Notes: generated by a model not told the origin, from the letters alone. A stretch of DNA of 64,000 nt from Saprospiraceae bacterium (GCA_016709995.1 JADJLQ010000002.1:682001-746000), one strand, 5' to 3'. Positions 8,765-19,265 are shown, numbered from the stretch's first letter. Numbers and translations are program-made.

Positions 8765-10564
8765 CTACTTCATCGGCTCTAATATAAATGCTGCGTCTTG
8801 TCCCATATAATTGCCATGACCCCCGGCAGGTTTCAACACAGGAAGGGTGAAACTCAGTTTGTTGCCATCGGTCACCATGGCTTCTCCTTCATAGATAAAA
8901 GCACCCCGCCAGGTATGATAGACCCGCACTTTATATTTGGATACATACGAACTCAGGGGCCGATAGGTATTTTTTAATGTCAAAGAAATAGTTGCACCAG
9001 TCACATCTGTCATCGGATCAGCCACCCATCCAAAGATCATCTGATCGCTGGTGATGGCAAAAGCATCATGTCCTCCGGAGATCGTATCGATTTTGGAGAC
9101 ATGCGTCAGTTTTGCAAAAGGGATCTCTTTGGTAAACCTGGATAGACTTCTGATCTGATTGGTGATAATATTGTCATTGAGATATCCGGAGTAGGCCCAC
9201 CAAAAGGGCGACATCGCCGTACCATTGGCCAGGGACACCCAAAGTGCATTGTGATATAATGATTGATAGCCCGGCATACTCGGTTCATAATAGGTATGGT
9301 CCCAACCGGTTTCACCGATGATGGCAGGTTTTTCATAGTTGGTCCATAGTTTGGTGACCTGGCCGGCATAGTTATTATAACTCAATACAAGGGGGTGCTC
9401 TTCGTGGTTGGCGATACCACCATCTTTTATCATTGAAAATCCCTGTGCCTCATAAATTTCCCGGGACGGCAAGTCAAAAATCTGGTATCCCTCGTGCCAG
9501 TACTCACCGATTCCTCCACTGCGTGTACCAGTAGTCAAATGTTGGTAGGGATCATTAGCCTTGAAATAATCATGTACTTTTTTCCCCCACACGGCTGCCT
9601 GCAAACTATCGCCGGAGGTCCAACCATCTGTACCATTGACTTCGTCAACGATAAACCATAGCATCATAGCTTTGCTATATCCCCATCGTGCGATCATATA
9701 ACGGTATAGATTTTCCTGTGCTTTCCAGGCATCCTCGCTGCGGTAAAAATCCTTGGCTTCAGTGATTTGTCTGTATGGATTGGTATTCCACCGAATATTG
9801 CCTCCACCCCACACGGTCTCTGACAAAAATGCATGAAACCAGATGTTGAGACTGAGCTGCATATCTCTTTCTTCCAGCATCTGTAGTACTTCGTCCAGGC
9901 GACCACTGATGCTCTGGTCATACCTTCCTACCCCACTGGCTTGTGTCTCCAGCGGCGTAATAAAACTGGAGATAAAATTGACACCAAGTGCTTTCAATTC
10001 ATCGAGGGTCGTCTCTTTGATCTGCCCCCGGTTGAAGGCAGCATACCCATCATTGTACCACAATCCTACTCCATAATAGGTGTCTCCATTATCATATTGC
10101 AGATAGCGATTGTTTGGAGCGACGCGTACAGGGCCTTTGTTGGTTTTAGAAGGGATCACCTGGAAATAATTTCTTGTGCTGTCGTTTACTCCATTTTTGT
10201 CTTCGATATAAAGCTGGTAGCTCCATCTGCCGGTTTCATTGGGTGCAAATCTGACCTGCCATTGGGATTGCCAGCTATTGTAATTAAAAAAGCCATTAAT
10301 GTTCCAGGTTTTGCCGGAGGGGGAGGTCATGACTGCTTTGAGGCTCACCTCTTGAGGATCAAACGGATTGGTAAACTCCGCTTTAAAGTCGAGGCTCAGC
10401 TGATACCTATCATACATGGCTACCGTGTCACTATTAGCCCGGATGACCAATACTTTTGGGATATCTGCCCGGCATAGGCACCAGGAAGACAATAAAACAA
10501 TGACGAGTTGAAGTGGCCTCATCAATACAGGCGGTAGGAATTTGAAAGGAGAATTGTATGACAT
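8765..10564 (-). CDS. DUF5060 / GH-A-type glycoside hydrolase-like exported protein
   Basis: Exported putative glycosidase. A signal peptide is best read from Met15 (MRPLQLVIVLLSSW), which would put the start at 10522. Residues about 38-140 form a DUF5060-like beta-sandwich. From about 155 to 510 comes a TIM-barrel region resembling DUF4038/GH5-like clan A enzymes. Glu308 in WFIVDEVNG and Glu418 in AIIGETGWD sit at spacings suitable for the acid/base and nucleophile of a retaining enzyme. A C-terminal beta domain follows. No sorting domain is seen, so a periplasmic site is likely. Substrate unknown; DUF5060 enzymes are often linked to agarose, rhamnogalacturonan or other plant and algal glycans. 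Activity is an inference from the fold-level pattern. Confidence 0.75.
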   Translation of the reverse strand: MSYNSPFKFLPPVLMRPLQLVIVLLSSWCLCRADIPKVLVIRANSDTVAMYDRYQLSLDFKAEFTNPFDPQEVSLKAVMTSPSGKTWNINGFFNYNSWQSQWQVRFAPNETGRWSYQLYIEDKNGVNDSTRNYFQVIPSKTNKGPVRVAPNNRYLQYDNGDTYYGVGLWYNDGYAAFNRGQIKETTLDELKALGVNFISSFITPLETQASGVGRYDQSISGRLDEVLQMLEERDMQLSLNIWFHAFLSETVWGGGNIRWNTNPYRQITEAKDFYRSEDAWKAQENLYRYMIARWGYSKAMMLWFIVDEVNGTDGWTSGDSLQAAVWGKKVHDYFKANDPYQHLTTGTRSGGIGEYWHEGYQIFDLPSREIYEAQGFSMIKDGGIANHEEHPLVLSYNNYAGQVTKLWTNYEKPAIIGETGWDHTYYEPSMPGYQSLYHNALWVSLANGTAMSPFWWAYSGYLNDNIITNQIRSLSRFTKEIPFAKLTHVSKIDTISGGHDAFAITSDQMIFGWVADPMTDVTGATISLTLKNTYRPLSSYVSKYKVRVYHTWRGAFIYEGEAMVTDGNKLSFTLPVLKPAGGHGNYMGQDAAFILEPMK

Positions 10565-11231
10565 GATGTTTTTTTGCTTTGAATGAAAAAAATGAAATTA
10601 AAGTAATAGCCTCACTTTGAGGCTCGTCAGTCGTAATTATTTTTGGATGGCAAAACGAAAATGGTGCTTTAATACATAATTTATAATACTATTTCATCCA
10701 TTCAAGGTATGGAATACATTTTTTCTTCTAATCAATGAGGTAGTTTTCCTTCTCACAATTTGAGCCGGAAAATAAGCCAGATCTCACCTTAAATACCAAC
10801 TTAAAAATTGCAATGTCTGCGAATTTTGCCTTTGAAATAGCTTATACCCACCTATAAACAATTATCCTAAAATTTAATTCTGCGCAACAGTCATCATAAC
10901 CTATTCATAGTACCTTGAACAGGTCCAATACAATTAAAAGTACCATATTATCAATTAGTTGACTTTTCTTAACAAAATATTAGAATCTGCTTTTATTTTC
11001 TTAAGATTGGGTTACATTCGCAGCTTAATAATCGTTTATAGCTACTATAAATAGGTCGATAGACCTTTTAAAAACCGATAACTCTACTTGATATGATCAA
11101 AATGCCGATCCTCATGAGCATGTATTTTCCTTGCAGTCGTACACCCATAAACAACATTTTGTAGAATTAACACTACAAGTAAAACCATCTTAGCAAGAAC
11201 ATTTAAACAATTAATTATAATAAACAGAAGT
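10565..11231. other. AT-rich intergenic region before susC
   Basis: No gene is seen in these 667 bases. They separate divergent genes and should hold the susC promoter. The best candidate -7 match is TACATTCG at 11013-11020 (one mismatch to TAnnTTTG), which would imply a leader of about 200 bases. A short perfect hairpin, GCCTCA-CTT-TGAGGC, lies at 10609-10623 close to the start of the DUF5060 gene. No sigma/anti-sigma pair or hybrid regulator is encoded next to susC. Confidence 0.5.
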
Positions 11232-14200
11232 ATGAAAAAGGAATTAAGTTTTATCAAATTGATGCTGCTTCTGATCCTTCCTAGTTTTGCTTTCTCTCAA
11301 TCTGTCATGGTGAAGGGGAAAGTGACTGAAGAAAATGGAGACCCTTTGTTTGGGGTCAACGTGCTCTTAAAAGGAACGGCTCAGGGCGTAATTACAGATG
11401 ACCAGGGTGAGTATGCTATCCAGGCCAATATCGGCCAGACGCTCACCTTTAGTTACATTGGATTTAACACGCAGGAAAAATTGATTTCTACTGCTGATCC
11501 CATCAATGTTTCGATGGCTACCGCCAACGTACTGGATGAGGTCGTAGTAACCGCCTTGGGTATCAGCCGTGACAAAAAAGCACTGCAATATTCAGTGACG
11601 GAGATCGACGGGGGCAATTTTACCCAAGCCAGGGTAAACAACGTAGGTAATGCGCTCTCTGGTCGTGTAGCGGGTGTCAATGTCACTCCTATGTCTACCG
11701 GACCTGCAGGATCTTCCCGTGTTATCATCCGAGGTAATAAAACCCTGGGTGGTGCCAACCAACCTCTTTATGTCATCGATGGAGTACCTATCGACAATAG
11801 CCAGCAGGGTACTGTAGGGCTGTGGGGTGGTTCTGACTCAGGGGATGGTCTATCCAGCATCAATCCTGATGATATCGAAAACATCACCGTCCTCAAGGGT
11901 GCCAATGCAGCAGCTTTGTACGGCTCTCGTGGTGGTAATGGTGTCATCAATATCACGACCAAAAAAGGCTCTAAAAGAAAAGGTATTGGTGTAGAATTTA
12001 ATACCAATAATGTGGCTGAGCAGCTTGTAGACCTCAGTGAGTTACAGACTACTTACGGCCAGGGAAGTTATATCAATGGGGTAGCTACCAAACCTACTAC
12101 TGTGCAGCAAGCCAGTGACTGGGGATTGCAGGGATGGGGACCCAAAATGGATGGCAGCCAGGTGATGGGCATCGATGGGCAGACTCATCCATATTCTTAT
12201 GCCGGCAATAATTTTGATCGCTTTTACCGCACCGGTTTTGCTACAACCAATGGTCTGGCATTTACAGGTGGTACAGGCACTCAAAACTTCCGCTTAGGTT
12301 TGACAGACCTTCGATCCACTTCAATCGTACCTAATTCTGGATTTGACAGATTGAACGTATCGGTAGCCACAGATTCTAAATTTGGTAAAAGACTGACACT
12401 CACCGGCAAAGTATTGTATTCTAAAGAAAATGCAAAAAACAGGCCTAGAGTATCTGACTCACCGGGTAATGCCAATGAAGCTATTTGGAGATTGCCTGCC
12501 AATATCAATATAGAGGATACCAAAGGAGACCCTAACAAACCGGGTGCCATACCTGCTGGGTACGATGCTGCATTGTATAGCTCTGCCAACAGACAGATTG
12601 GTAATGAAAACCTGTCTAATTACAATGATTTCTGGGGCTCAAATGCCTATTGGTCTGCATATCAATTTAAAGACAACTCTAAAAGAGATCGTGTGACTGC
12701 ATCAGCGCAGTTAAAATACGATATCACGGACTTCTTATATATAATGGGTCGGGTGAGCACAGACTTCTATAATACTAAAAGAGAGAATCTCACCCCTCAA
12801 GGTACCGGCTTTCAGCTAGGAGGAGGCATTAACGAATTTTTCCAGAAAAATTCTGAAGACAATTTGGATGCTATGTTAGGATTCGATAAAACCTTTGGTA
12901 AACTGTCCGTCAATGCTTTTGTCGGGGGTAATCAGCAAAGAGGCAAATTTGAAAGAATTTCTGCCGGTGGAACTGGCTTTTCAGTGCCTTTTTTCCATGC
13001 TTTGAATGTGGCCAATAATAGAAACTTTGGTTATGGTTATAGTGAATCTGGTATCAATTCTTTATACGGTTCTGCGGAGTTAGGTTGGAATAATTATTTA
13101 TATATCACAGCCACCGCACGACAGGACTGGTTCTCTATCCTCAACGGCAAGGACATTCTCTATCCATCTGTAGGAGGTAGTTTTATCTTCAGCGATGCCT
13201 TCAGAGAGGCTATGCCCAGCTGGTTGTCTTATGGCAAGCTTAGAGCTTCCTGGGCGCAGGTAGGTCTCACTGGTAGTCTGGGCGCGTATCAGTTGTCTCA
13301 ACCTTATGGTTTGAATGGCTCTCCACACTTAGGCAAGAATATGGCCAGTTTCTCTAATAAAGGGACTATCGCCAATCCAAACTTAAATCCTGCGCTTTCA
13401 ACAGAGTTAGAGTTTGGTGCTGACTTAAAATTCTTCAATGGCAGACTAGGTTTAGATATTGGTGTCTATCAACAAAAGACTACGGATGATATCTTAAATG
13501 CTACCATCTCTACCGCTTCAGGTTTTAATAGTACTTCTGTCAACATTGGTGAACTTGAAAACAAGGGTATAGAATTCTTATTGTCCGGTACGCCGATAGA
13601 GACTAAAAACTTTGTTTGGGATGTTTCCTTGAACTTTGCTAAAAACAATAATAAAGTAATCTCCCTCATCGAAGGACTTAATGAACTTACTTTTGAAGAG
13701 TCTCGTACCCGTACTACCTTCATCAAACATATCGTAGGTGAGCCATTTGGGGTCATCACCGGGGTCACTCAAAAGATGCTTAATGGCAAACCAGTATTTA
13801 CGGACGAAGGTCTTCCTGTGCGCAACGATCTGTACGAGAAGATCGGCGAGTCAGTAGCTAATTTTACAGGAGGTGTTAATAACAGCTTTACCTGGAAAGG
13901 CCTTAATCTTAATTTCCTGATCGACTTTAAGTCAGGTGGCGATATTCACTCTGGTACCAACCAAAGTATTGACGGCTGGGGATTCTCTGAAAGATCATTG
14001 CAAGGACGAGCCGGCGAAGCTCCCCTGGTGATATCTGGTGTCAATGAAAAAGGTGAACCACTCAATATAACCCTGACTCCTCAACAAGCCAGAAATTATT
14101 GGGGCAACCTCGGTGGTAGAAATGCTGCTGCTTATATCTATGATGCCAGTTTCGTCAAACTTCGTCAGTTGACTTTGGGTTATAGTCTGCCTAAGAGCAT

Positions 14201-14390
14201 CCTCACCGGTACCCAGATTCAAAATGTAGGTATCTCTATCGTTGCAAGGAATCTGGCTATCCTGTCTAAGCACACCCCCAATATCGATCCTGAATCATCT
14301 TATTCCTTCAACGGAGGTGCACAGGGGTTGGATTATTTTGCATTGCCATCTACCAGAAGCGTAGGGGTTAACCTTAATGTTACTTTCTAA
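11232..14390 (+). CDS. SusC/RagA family TonB-linked outer-membrane receptor
   Basis: Large TonB-dependent outer-membrane transporter for oligosaccharides or peptides. Features in order: signal peptide (1-23, ending SFAFSQ), carboxypeptidase-regulatory-like domain (about 26-105: VKGKVTEENGDPLFGVNVLL then GTAQGVITDDQGEYAI), the SusC signature LDEVVVTALGISRDKK, a plug domain with SGRVAGVNV and IIRGNKTLGGANQPLYVIDG (about 140-185), and a 22-strand type barrel ending in SVGVNLNVTF, a normal aromatic C-terminus. 1052 residues is typical. susD follows 67 bases later as its lipoprotein lid, making a canonical SusCD pair. Substrate is not deducible, but nearby fucosidase, glycosidase and VCBS proteins suggest glycan uptake. 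Confidence 0.96.
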   Translation: MKKELSFIKLMLLLILPSFAFSQSVMVKGKVTEENGDPLFGVNVLLKGTAQGVITDDQGEYAIQANIGQTLTFSYIGFNTQEKLISTADPINVSMATANVLDEVVVTALGISRDKKALQYSVTEIDGGNFTQARVNNVGNALSGRVAGVNVTPMSTGPAGSSRVIIRGNKTLGGANQPLYVIDGVPIDNSQQGTVGLWGGSDSGDGLSSINPDDIENITVLKGANAAALYGSRGGNGVINITTKKGSKRKGIGVEFNTNNVAEQLVDLSELQTTYGQGSYINGVATKPTTVQQASDWGLQGWGPKMDGSQVMGIDGQTHPYSYAGNNFDRFYRTGFATTNGLAFTGGTGTQNFRLGLTDLRSTSIVPNSGFDRLNVSVATDSKFGKRLTLTGKVLYSKENAKNRPRVSDSPGNANEAIWRLPANINIEDTKGDPNKPGAIPAGYDAALYSSANRQIGNENLSNYNDFWGSNAYWSAYQFKDNSKRDRVTASAQLKYDITDFLYIMGRVSTDFYNTKRENLTPQGTGFQLGGGINEFFQKNSEDNLDAMLGFDKTFGKLSVNAFVGGNQQRGKFERISAGGTGFSVPFFHALNVANNRNFGYGYSESGINSLYGSAELGWNNYLYITATARQDWFSILNGKDILYPSVGGSFIFSDAFREAMPSWLSYGKLRASWAQVGLTGSLGAYQLSQPYGLNGSPHLGKNMASFSNKGTIANPNLNPALSTELEFGADLKFFNGRLGLDIGVYQQKTTDDILNATISTASGFNSTSVNIGELENKGIEFLLSGTPIETKNFVWDVSLNFAKNNNKVISLIEGLNELTFEESRTRTTFIKHIVGEPFGVITGVTQKMLNGKPVFTDEGLPVRNDLYEKIGESVANFTGGVNNSFTWKGLNLNFLIDFKSGGDIHSGTNQSIDGWGFSERSLQGRAGEAPLVISGVNEKGEPLNITLTPQQARNYWGNLGGRNAAAYIYDASFVKLRQLTLGYSLPKSILTGTQIQNVGISIVARNLAILSKHTPNIDPESSYSFNGGAQGLDYFALPSTRSVGVNLNVTF

Positions 14391-14457
14391 AAAAAACAGA
14401 TCACTAATAACTATTTCTAAAAAAAATATTTATTGTAAAATTTCTAAAAAACAATAC

Positions 14458-15444
14458 ATGAAAAAATTATTTATAGGCGCGTTGTCGATCTTGTTTTTTG
14501 CAAGTTGCGGCACTGATGCGTTGAAAGACTTAAATATCAATCCACAGGCTCCAAGTACCATCGATATGAACTTCCTGATGACCTCTGCTCAATTGGGTAC
14601 AGCGTCCGGAGGATCCCGGGGAGACAACCGGTATATCGACTGGCGTACCAATATCGGGATGTGTGCACATGCTATCCAACATATAGCCAATACCGGAGCC
14701 AGTATCGCCCCCGGCGACAAATACAACCAGGAGAATGGTGAAACCAATGCTGCTCCCTGGGACTTTTTGTACAATGATGTACTTCAAAACCTTGCGGAAA
14801 TAGCTCGCCAGACTGGACCTGGTGGTTTTGAAGAAGGCAGAAGGAAAAATATGCGCGAAGCGGCCCGTATTTTGAAAGCTTACAATTTTATGAGGCTGAC
14901 AGATTATTATGGCAATATTCCTTATAACGATGCTTTGAAAGGGATCACAGACGGTGTCTTTTTCCCAACTTATACCGATCAGGCTACCATCTATGCCGAT
15001 TTATTAAAAGAAGTATCTGAAGCCACCGCTGCGATGAGCACTTCCAATCCTGATGACGGATTTGGCAATGCTGATCTTTTCTATGCAGGGGATATCACCA
15101 AATGGAAAAAATTTGGTAATTCACTTTTACTGCGTTTGGCTATGAGAATCTCTAATGTGGATGGTGCCAAAGCTGCCCAATATGTGGCTCAGGCTATCTC
15201 CGGAGGAGTGATGACCAGCAATGCTGACATCGCCAAAATCAAGACCGCGCTCGGTCCCAGTGAGTGGACCAATCAGAATGGTATCTCCAGGGCTTTTGCC
15301 AATGGAGATGGAGGTCAACCATCTTGTTTGAGTAAGACTTTGATAGATTTCTTGAAAAACAACAATGACCCACGACTGATGGTGATCAGTGGTGGCGTAG
15401 GTGGTGTTGATCAGAACCCAGCCAATCAAAAAAGGCTGCCCTAA
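14458..15444 (+). CDS. SusD/RagB family lipoprotein, N-terminal part (frameshifted)
   Basis: Surface lipoprotein lid of the SusC transporter, binding the substrate. I place the start at the ATG at 14458, which gives MKKLFIGALSILFFASCGTD, a lipoprotein signal with Cys at residue 17. An upstream in-frame ATG at 14377 overlaps susC and has no signal. The TPR-like SusD fold is visible (ARILKAYNFMRLTDYYGNIPY, DLLKEVSEATAAM, WKKFGNSLLLRLAMRI). The frame ends abruptly after NPANQKRLP. The A-run at 15428-15433 seems to carry one extra A; with five As the frame reads NQKGCPNGLDASTLDAY and joins the next entry. Together they give a normal SusD of about 517 residues. Probably a sequence error, less likely a true break. 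Confidence 0.88.
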   Translation: MKKLFIGALSILFFASCGTDALKDLNINPQAPSTIDMNFLMTSAQLGTASGGSRGDNRYIDWRTNIGMCAHAIQHIANTGASIAPGDKYNQENGETNAAPWDFLYNDVLQNLAEIARQTGPGGFEEGRRKNMREAARILKAYNFMRLTDYYGNIPYNDALKGITDGVFFPTYTDQATIYADLLKEVSEATAAMSTSNPDDGFGNADLFYAGDITKWKKFGNSLLLRLAMRISNVDGAKAAQYVAQAISGGVMTSNADIAKIKTALGPSEWTNQNGISRAFANGDGGQPSCLSKTLIDFLKNNNDPRLMVISGGVGGVDQNPANQKRLP

Positions 15445-16012
15445 TGGACTGGATGCCTCCACTTTGGATGCTTATACAGGTAAGACTGGTTCTAATCTTA
15501 TGGTAGAATTTTCTATCATCAACCCTAAACTGTTGGATGATGATGAAGATTATGTCTTTATGAACTATAGTGAAGTAGAGTTTTTGTTAGCGGAAGCTGC
15601 CGAGCGCAAGATCGGTGGTGCTTCTGATGCTGCGGGCCATTTTGCCAAAGGCGTCAAAGCGGCCATTCAACAATATGATATTTATGATGCTTCTACTGCT
15701 GTATCAGATGCTGCTGCCAATGCTTATGTCACCGCAAATCCTTACAAAGGGGGTGCAGCCGGCTTAGAGCAAATCGGACAACAAATGTGGGTATCTAAAT
15801 TCTTCAACTGGTGGGATGCTTGGGCTGACTGGAGAAGAACCGGTTATCCCGTATTGGTACCTGTCAACTATCCGGGTAATCTGACAGGAGGTACTATACC
15901 TCGTAAGTTGAGAATTCCTGCAGGTGAGTTGGCGACTAACGCTGCCAATGTACAAGCAGGAGCAAGTCTGCCTAATGATTATACTACCAGAGTATGGTGG
16001 GATAAGAAGTAA
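15401..16012 (+). CDS. SusD/RagB family lipoprotein, C-terminal part (frameshifted)
   Basis: Continuation of the SusD protein in another frame. The real coding continuity begins around 15434 with GCPNGLDAS; the residues before that (from 15401) are out-of-frame readings of the upstream part. SusD signatures are clear: MNYSEVEFLLAEAAER (the conserved acidic helix), WVSKFFNWWDAWADWRRTGYP, and a C-terminal LPNDYTTRVWWDKK. It shares one transcript with susC and the N-terminal part, and a strong terminator lies 36 bases after the stop. Confidence 0.88.
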   Translation: MVLIRTQPIKKGCPNGLDASTLDAYTGKTGSNLMVEFSIINPKLLDDDEDYVFMNYSEVEFLLAEAAERKIGGASDAAGHFAKGVKAAIQQYDIYDASTAVSDAAANAYVTANPYKGGAAGLEQIGQQMWVSKFFNWWDAWADWRRTGYPVLVPVNYPGNLTGGTIPRKLRIPAGELATNAANVQAGASLPNDYTTRVWWDKK

Positions 16013-16047
16013 GGTGGTCATAGACTGCATTTAATATTATTACATAT

Positions 16048-16081
16048 AAAAAGGAGGTTGTTATACGACCTCCTTTTTTGT
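16048..16081 (+). terminator. Rho-independent terminator after susCD
   Basis: AAAAAGGAGGT and ACCTCCTTTTTT form a long perfect stem around a short loop, followed by T-rich sequence. It closes the susC-susD transcript. Confidence 0.9.
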
Positions 16082-16146
16082 TTTTATTCCTGTAATTTTA
16101 TTGGTTTTTGGACTACACTATGGACCCAATTATAAATATTTAGGCT

Positions 16147-16842
16147 ATGATTAATTCTTTAAAAATAATCTTGTTTTTGTGCTCAAGTTTGTGGCTAAAC
16201 TCCTTATCTGCACAATTTGATGTCATCCGGGGTAGCGATATTGAAGATTATATGTTGATCAAGCAGCAGGATCCGTTTGGCCGCCAGGCAGATGATGTGT
16301 TGGGCAGTCCTTATCTCAATGATACTTTTAAAGTAGCAGATGTATATACGACCAAAGGCATATTTAAAGATGTCCTGGTGCGCTATGATGTTTATCGCGA
16401 TTGGATAGAATTTTTGAAAAATAATCAAACCTTTATCCTGGATCCCTCGGCTGATCTGCTCAAAGTGGACCTGCACGATCAGGCCTGGTATGTACAGCCT
16501 TATGAAGAAGGGGGTCGGTTAAAACTGGGATTTTTTAAAATGCTGGTAGATGACAAGGTCAAGCTCATGGTAAGGAAAACCGTCAAATTTCAGGATCGCA
16601 AATTGGCCAAGGCGTTGGAAGCCAAAGGGACGCCTCCTCAATATGTGCCGGGCAAAGATCAATATTATCTGCGTGTCGACACCCGGCCTTCCGAATTACT
16701 CTATAGCGCTAAAAAAATAGCAGACCTCCTGCCTGATCATAAAAACTCTATCGCTTCTTATATCAAGAGGAAAAAGGTTTCGTTGAAGGAAGCTGAATTG
16801 TTGGAGTTGATGGCCTACTATCAGAAGTTGGATGAAAAGTGA
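16147..16842 (+). CDS. Exported protein of unknown function (231 aa)
   Basis: Not recognised as a named family, though proteins with this composition are common in Bacteroidota. The N-terminus is a signal peptide (residues 1-22, ending NSLSAQ). The body is alternating short beta and charged segments (DVIRGSDIEDYMLIKQ, VLGSPYLNDTFKVADVYT, VLVRYDVYRDWIEFL) and ends in a lysine-rich helix (SYIKRKKVSLKEAELLELMAYYQK). No lipobox, membrane helix or sorting domain is seen, so periplasmic is the best guess. It follows the susCD terminator, so it is a separate transcript. Confidence 0.75.
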   Translation: MINSLKIILFLCSSLWLNSLSAQFDVIRGSDIEDYMLIKQQDPFGRQADDVLGSPYLNDTFKVADVYTTKGIFKDVLVRYDVYRDWIEFLKNNQTFILDPSADLLKVDLHDQAWYVQPYEEGGRLKLGFFKMLVDDKVKLMVRKTVKFQDRKLAKALEAKGTPPQYVPGKDQYYLRVDTRPSELLYSAKKIADLLPDHKNSIASYIKRKKVSLKEAELLELMAYYQKLDEK

Positions 16843-16925
16843 GTTGGGCTAAACTCGATATCAGCATCCGTTTTTCCTTTATACGTTTTTTCAGGCGTTT
16901 ACCTCCATGGGCTAAGTGTACAGAT

Positions 16926-19265
16926 TCAATATTCCAGTATCCGGCATGCACTATTATTATTGGCTACGAACACCCGATGATTGATGATCACCATATCTCT
17001 CACCTCGGTCTTTAGGCTCAAACCGGCATGGGTAGATGGTCGGAATCCCTGGTGGCCTATCCCTTGAAGTAATAAACCCCGCCCCGCCGCTTGTCGGCCC
17101 ATCTGAGGTTTTAAGGCAAAATAATTGCCTGCCAGCAAGATATCTTTCACGCCATCCTGATCAAAATCCTGGATGGCAATGGCCATGACCGGAGCCCATT
17201 GAGCCTCGAGTGGCAGAGGACTAAAATGCAAGCCATCTGAATCATTCCATAATATGCCGGTATTAAAATTTTCCGCATTGAAAGTGGTCATCCTGGTTTT
17301 ATCCATATTTGGAAATAAATCCGCGAAAGTCATACCGGCAAAATCCTCGTATTTGAGCCCCGTCTTTTTAAGAGAAGGAACTTGAGCCATAATCTCTGAT
17401 TTGGAACAAAAAGGATACAGGGTAGTATCATCCGGTGCTTTCCAATTGATGATAAATTCGCTTTTTCCATTGGCATCGAAGTCTCCCACCTGCATAGTGA
17501 GTGGATGGAGTGTGGATGGTTGTAATTTAGAGTTGAGCCCCCAATTGCCTACGACAAAATCCTGATCTCCATCGCCATCGAGATCGTCTGCCACGATGCG
17601 TTGCCACCAACCGGTAGTGCCCTTGACGGTCACCGGATCCATTAAAGTGCCTGCCTGGTTGCGAAATACCGTGATTGGCATCCATTCTCCGGTGACGATC
17701 AGCTCCGGCCAGCCATCTTTATAGACATCCGTCCAGGAAGCATCGGTGATCATACCCAGGGTACTGATGGAGGCAGGGGTATGATCCGACCAGCTGCCCT
17801 TAGCGAGGTGTACCAGGTACGATTGTGGTCTTAATCCATAATTGCCCGGCACCACCCGGGCACCGAAAAACACATCCTGGGTCCCGTCCGGATATGGAGT
17901 CACCCGGATGGTGGCAAAATTGCCCAGTACCGGGGGTATATTATTGGCATCAACGGTATAAGTGCCCTTGCCATCATTAAGGTAAAGCCTGACGATGAAC
18001 GCCAGCTTGTCCAACCCTACTTCGTTGCTGCCGGCACCGATGAGCAGGTCCAGGTCTCCATCCCCCTCAAAATCAAAAAAGGCACCACAGGTGCTTTCAA
18101 AACTTTTGTCTTTCTCCAATACGGTCTGGTTGGTTTGGACAAAACGGCCATTAGCTTGCTGCCGGAACAGTTTGTCAGGGTCGTCTTTGGCTCCTAACAG
18201 CAAGATATCCTCCAGCCCATCCTGGTTGATATCGCCTTTTAATATCCTGGGGCCTTGAGTAGACAACATGGATAGAAGGAGCGGCTCCTGGTTAAAATCA
18301 TTATAATGGTTTTCATGATGGACTGCTCCCGGCAGGATTTCTGCAGCATTCAATTCTTTAAAAATCAATTTTTCCTGGCTTTGGACAGGGGAGGATACCA
18401 ATTTGGCATCCCCGGCACGGAGCGTGATCGCCTGATTGGCGGGCACCTGGTATTGTACTTCAGTCCGGCCATTAGGCCAGTATACCGAGAGAGTATCGAT
18501 GATAGAGCTTGATCCCAGGCCAAAAAATAAGCTGGGCTCGATACTGCTTTGAAATCCTCTGTTAGTGAAGTTTTCTTTCACCCAGGTATGACCACCTGTT
18601 TTTAAACTTACTTTGGCACCGATACCGAAGGCATTGTATTTGTCTCCCGCAAACTTCACCGTCAGGTAGGCATGACCCGGCTGGTGCGTGAGATTTTCAT
18701 AGACCATCGAGGCCTGATTGACATTATTGATCACCAGGTCGAGGTCACCATCACTGTCCAGGTCGGCATAAACTGCCCCATTGCTAAAGGTTTTTTGATC
18801 GAGACCCAATGTGACTGCTTCGTTTTTGAACTGCAGATCACCGTGTTGCACAAAAGCATAATTGCGCAGGCCTGTAGAGGGTAGTTGGCTACTGATACCA
18901 AGATTTTTTGGGCCCATGCCGGCTTGTTTGTTGTTTTGATCATATACAAACTCTCTAAAGTCTCCTTCCATCAGGTCTTTGTAGATACCATTGCTGATAA
19001 AAATATCATTGTAACCATCATTTTGAAAATCAAAGATCATGGCGCCCCAGCTCCAATCGGTCGCGGCGATCCCGCAAAATTGGCGATCTCCGGAAGTGCC
19101 CCCGGCCATCATTGAGGTGCAGGCAGTTTTGGATGAACTGATAATAATTGGCCCGGTAGCGATAGTCTTCGAGGTGAAAGGGTTCGAAAACCACCATCCG
19201 CTTGATGCGGTCATTGTCCCCCGGCAGCATATCCGTAGAGACGATCTCCGGATGACCATCGCCAT
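16926..19265 (-). CDS. VCBS/FG-GAP repeat protein with ASPIC-UnbV domain, C-terminal part (frameshifted)
   Basis: C-terminal two thirds of a CRTAC1-like beta-propeller lipoprotein. Coding continuity with the upstream fragment begins near 19073 at GIAATDWSWGAMIFDF; the first ~65 residues listed from 19265 are out of frame. Calcium-binding DxDxDG-type repeats recur (DFQNDGYNDIF, DLDSDGDLDLVI, DINQDGLEDIL, DLDGDGDQDFVV, DFDQDGVKDILL). A stretch ending IIDTLSVYWPNGRTEVQY is the ASPIC/UnbV motif. Two missing G bases in the coding strand, at about 19071-19073 and 19090-19092, would restore HFREIANFAGIAATDWSWG. Such proteins often accompany SusCD loci; their ligand is unknown. Confidence 0.85.
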   Translation of the reverse strand: MAMVIRRSSLRICCRGTMTASSGWWFSNPFTSKTIATGPIIISSSKTACTSMMAGGTSGDRQFCGIAATDWSWGAMIFDFQNDGYNDIFISNGIYKDLMEGDFREFVYDQNNKQAGMGPKNLGISSQLPSTGLRNYAFVQHGDLQFKNEAVTLGLDQKTFSNGAVYADLDSDGDLDLVINNVNQASMVYENLTHQPGHAYLTVKFAGDKYNAFGIGAKVSLKTGGHTWVKENFTNRGFQSSIEPSLFFGLGSSSIIDTLSVYWPNGRTEVQYQVPANQAITLRAGDAKLVSSPVQSQEKLIFKELNAAEILPGAVHHENHYNDFNQEPLLLSMLSTQGPRILKGDINQDGLEDILLLGAKDDPDKLFRQQANGRFVQTNQTVLEKDKSFESTCGAFFDFEGDGDLDLLIGAGSNEVGLDKLAFIVRLYLNDGKGTYTVDANNIPPVLGNFATIRVTPYPDGTQDVFFGARVVPGNYGLRPQSYLVHLAKGSWSDHTPASISTLGMITDASWTDVYKDGWPELIVTGEWMPITVFRNQAGTLMDPVTVKGTTGWWQRIVADDLDGDGDQDFVVGNWGLNSKLQPSTLHPLTMQVGDFDANGKSEFIINWKAPDDTTLYPFCSKSEIMAQVPSLKKTGLKYEDFAGMTFADLFPNMDKTRMTTFNAENFNTGILWNDSDGLHFSPLPLEAQWAPVMAIAIQDFDQDGVKDILLAGNYFALKPQMGRQAAGRGLLLQGIGHQGFRPSTHAGLSLKTEVRDMVIINHRVFVANNNSACRILEY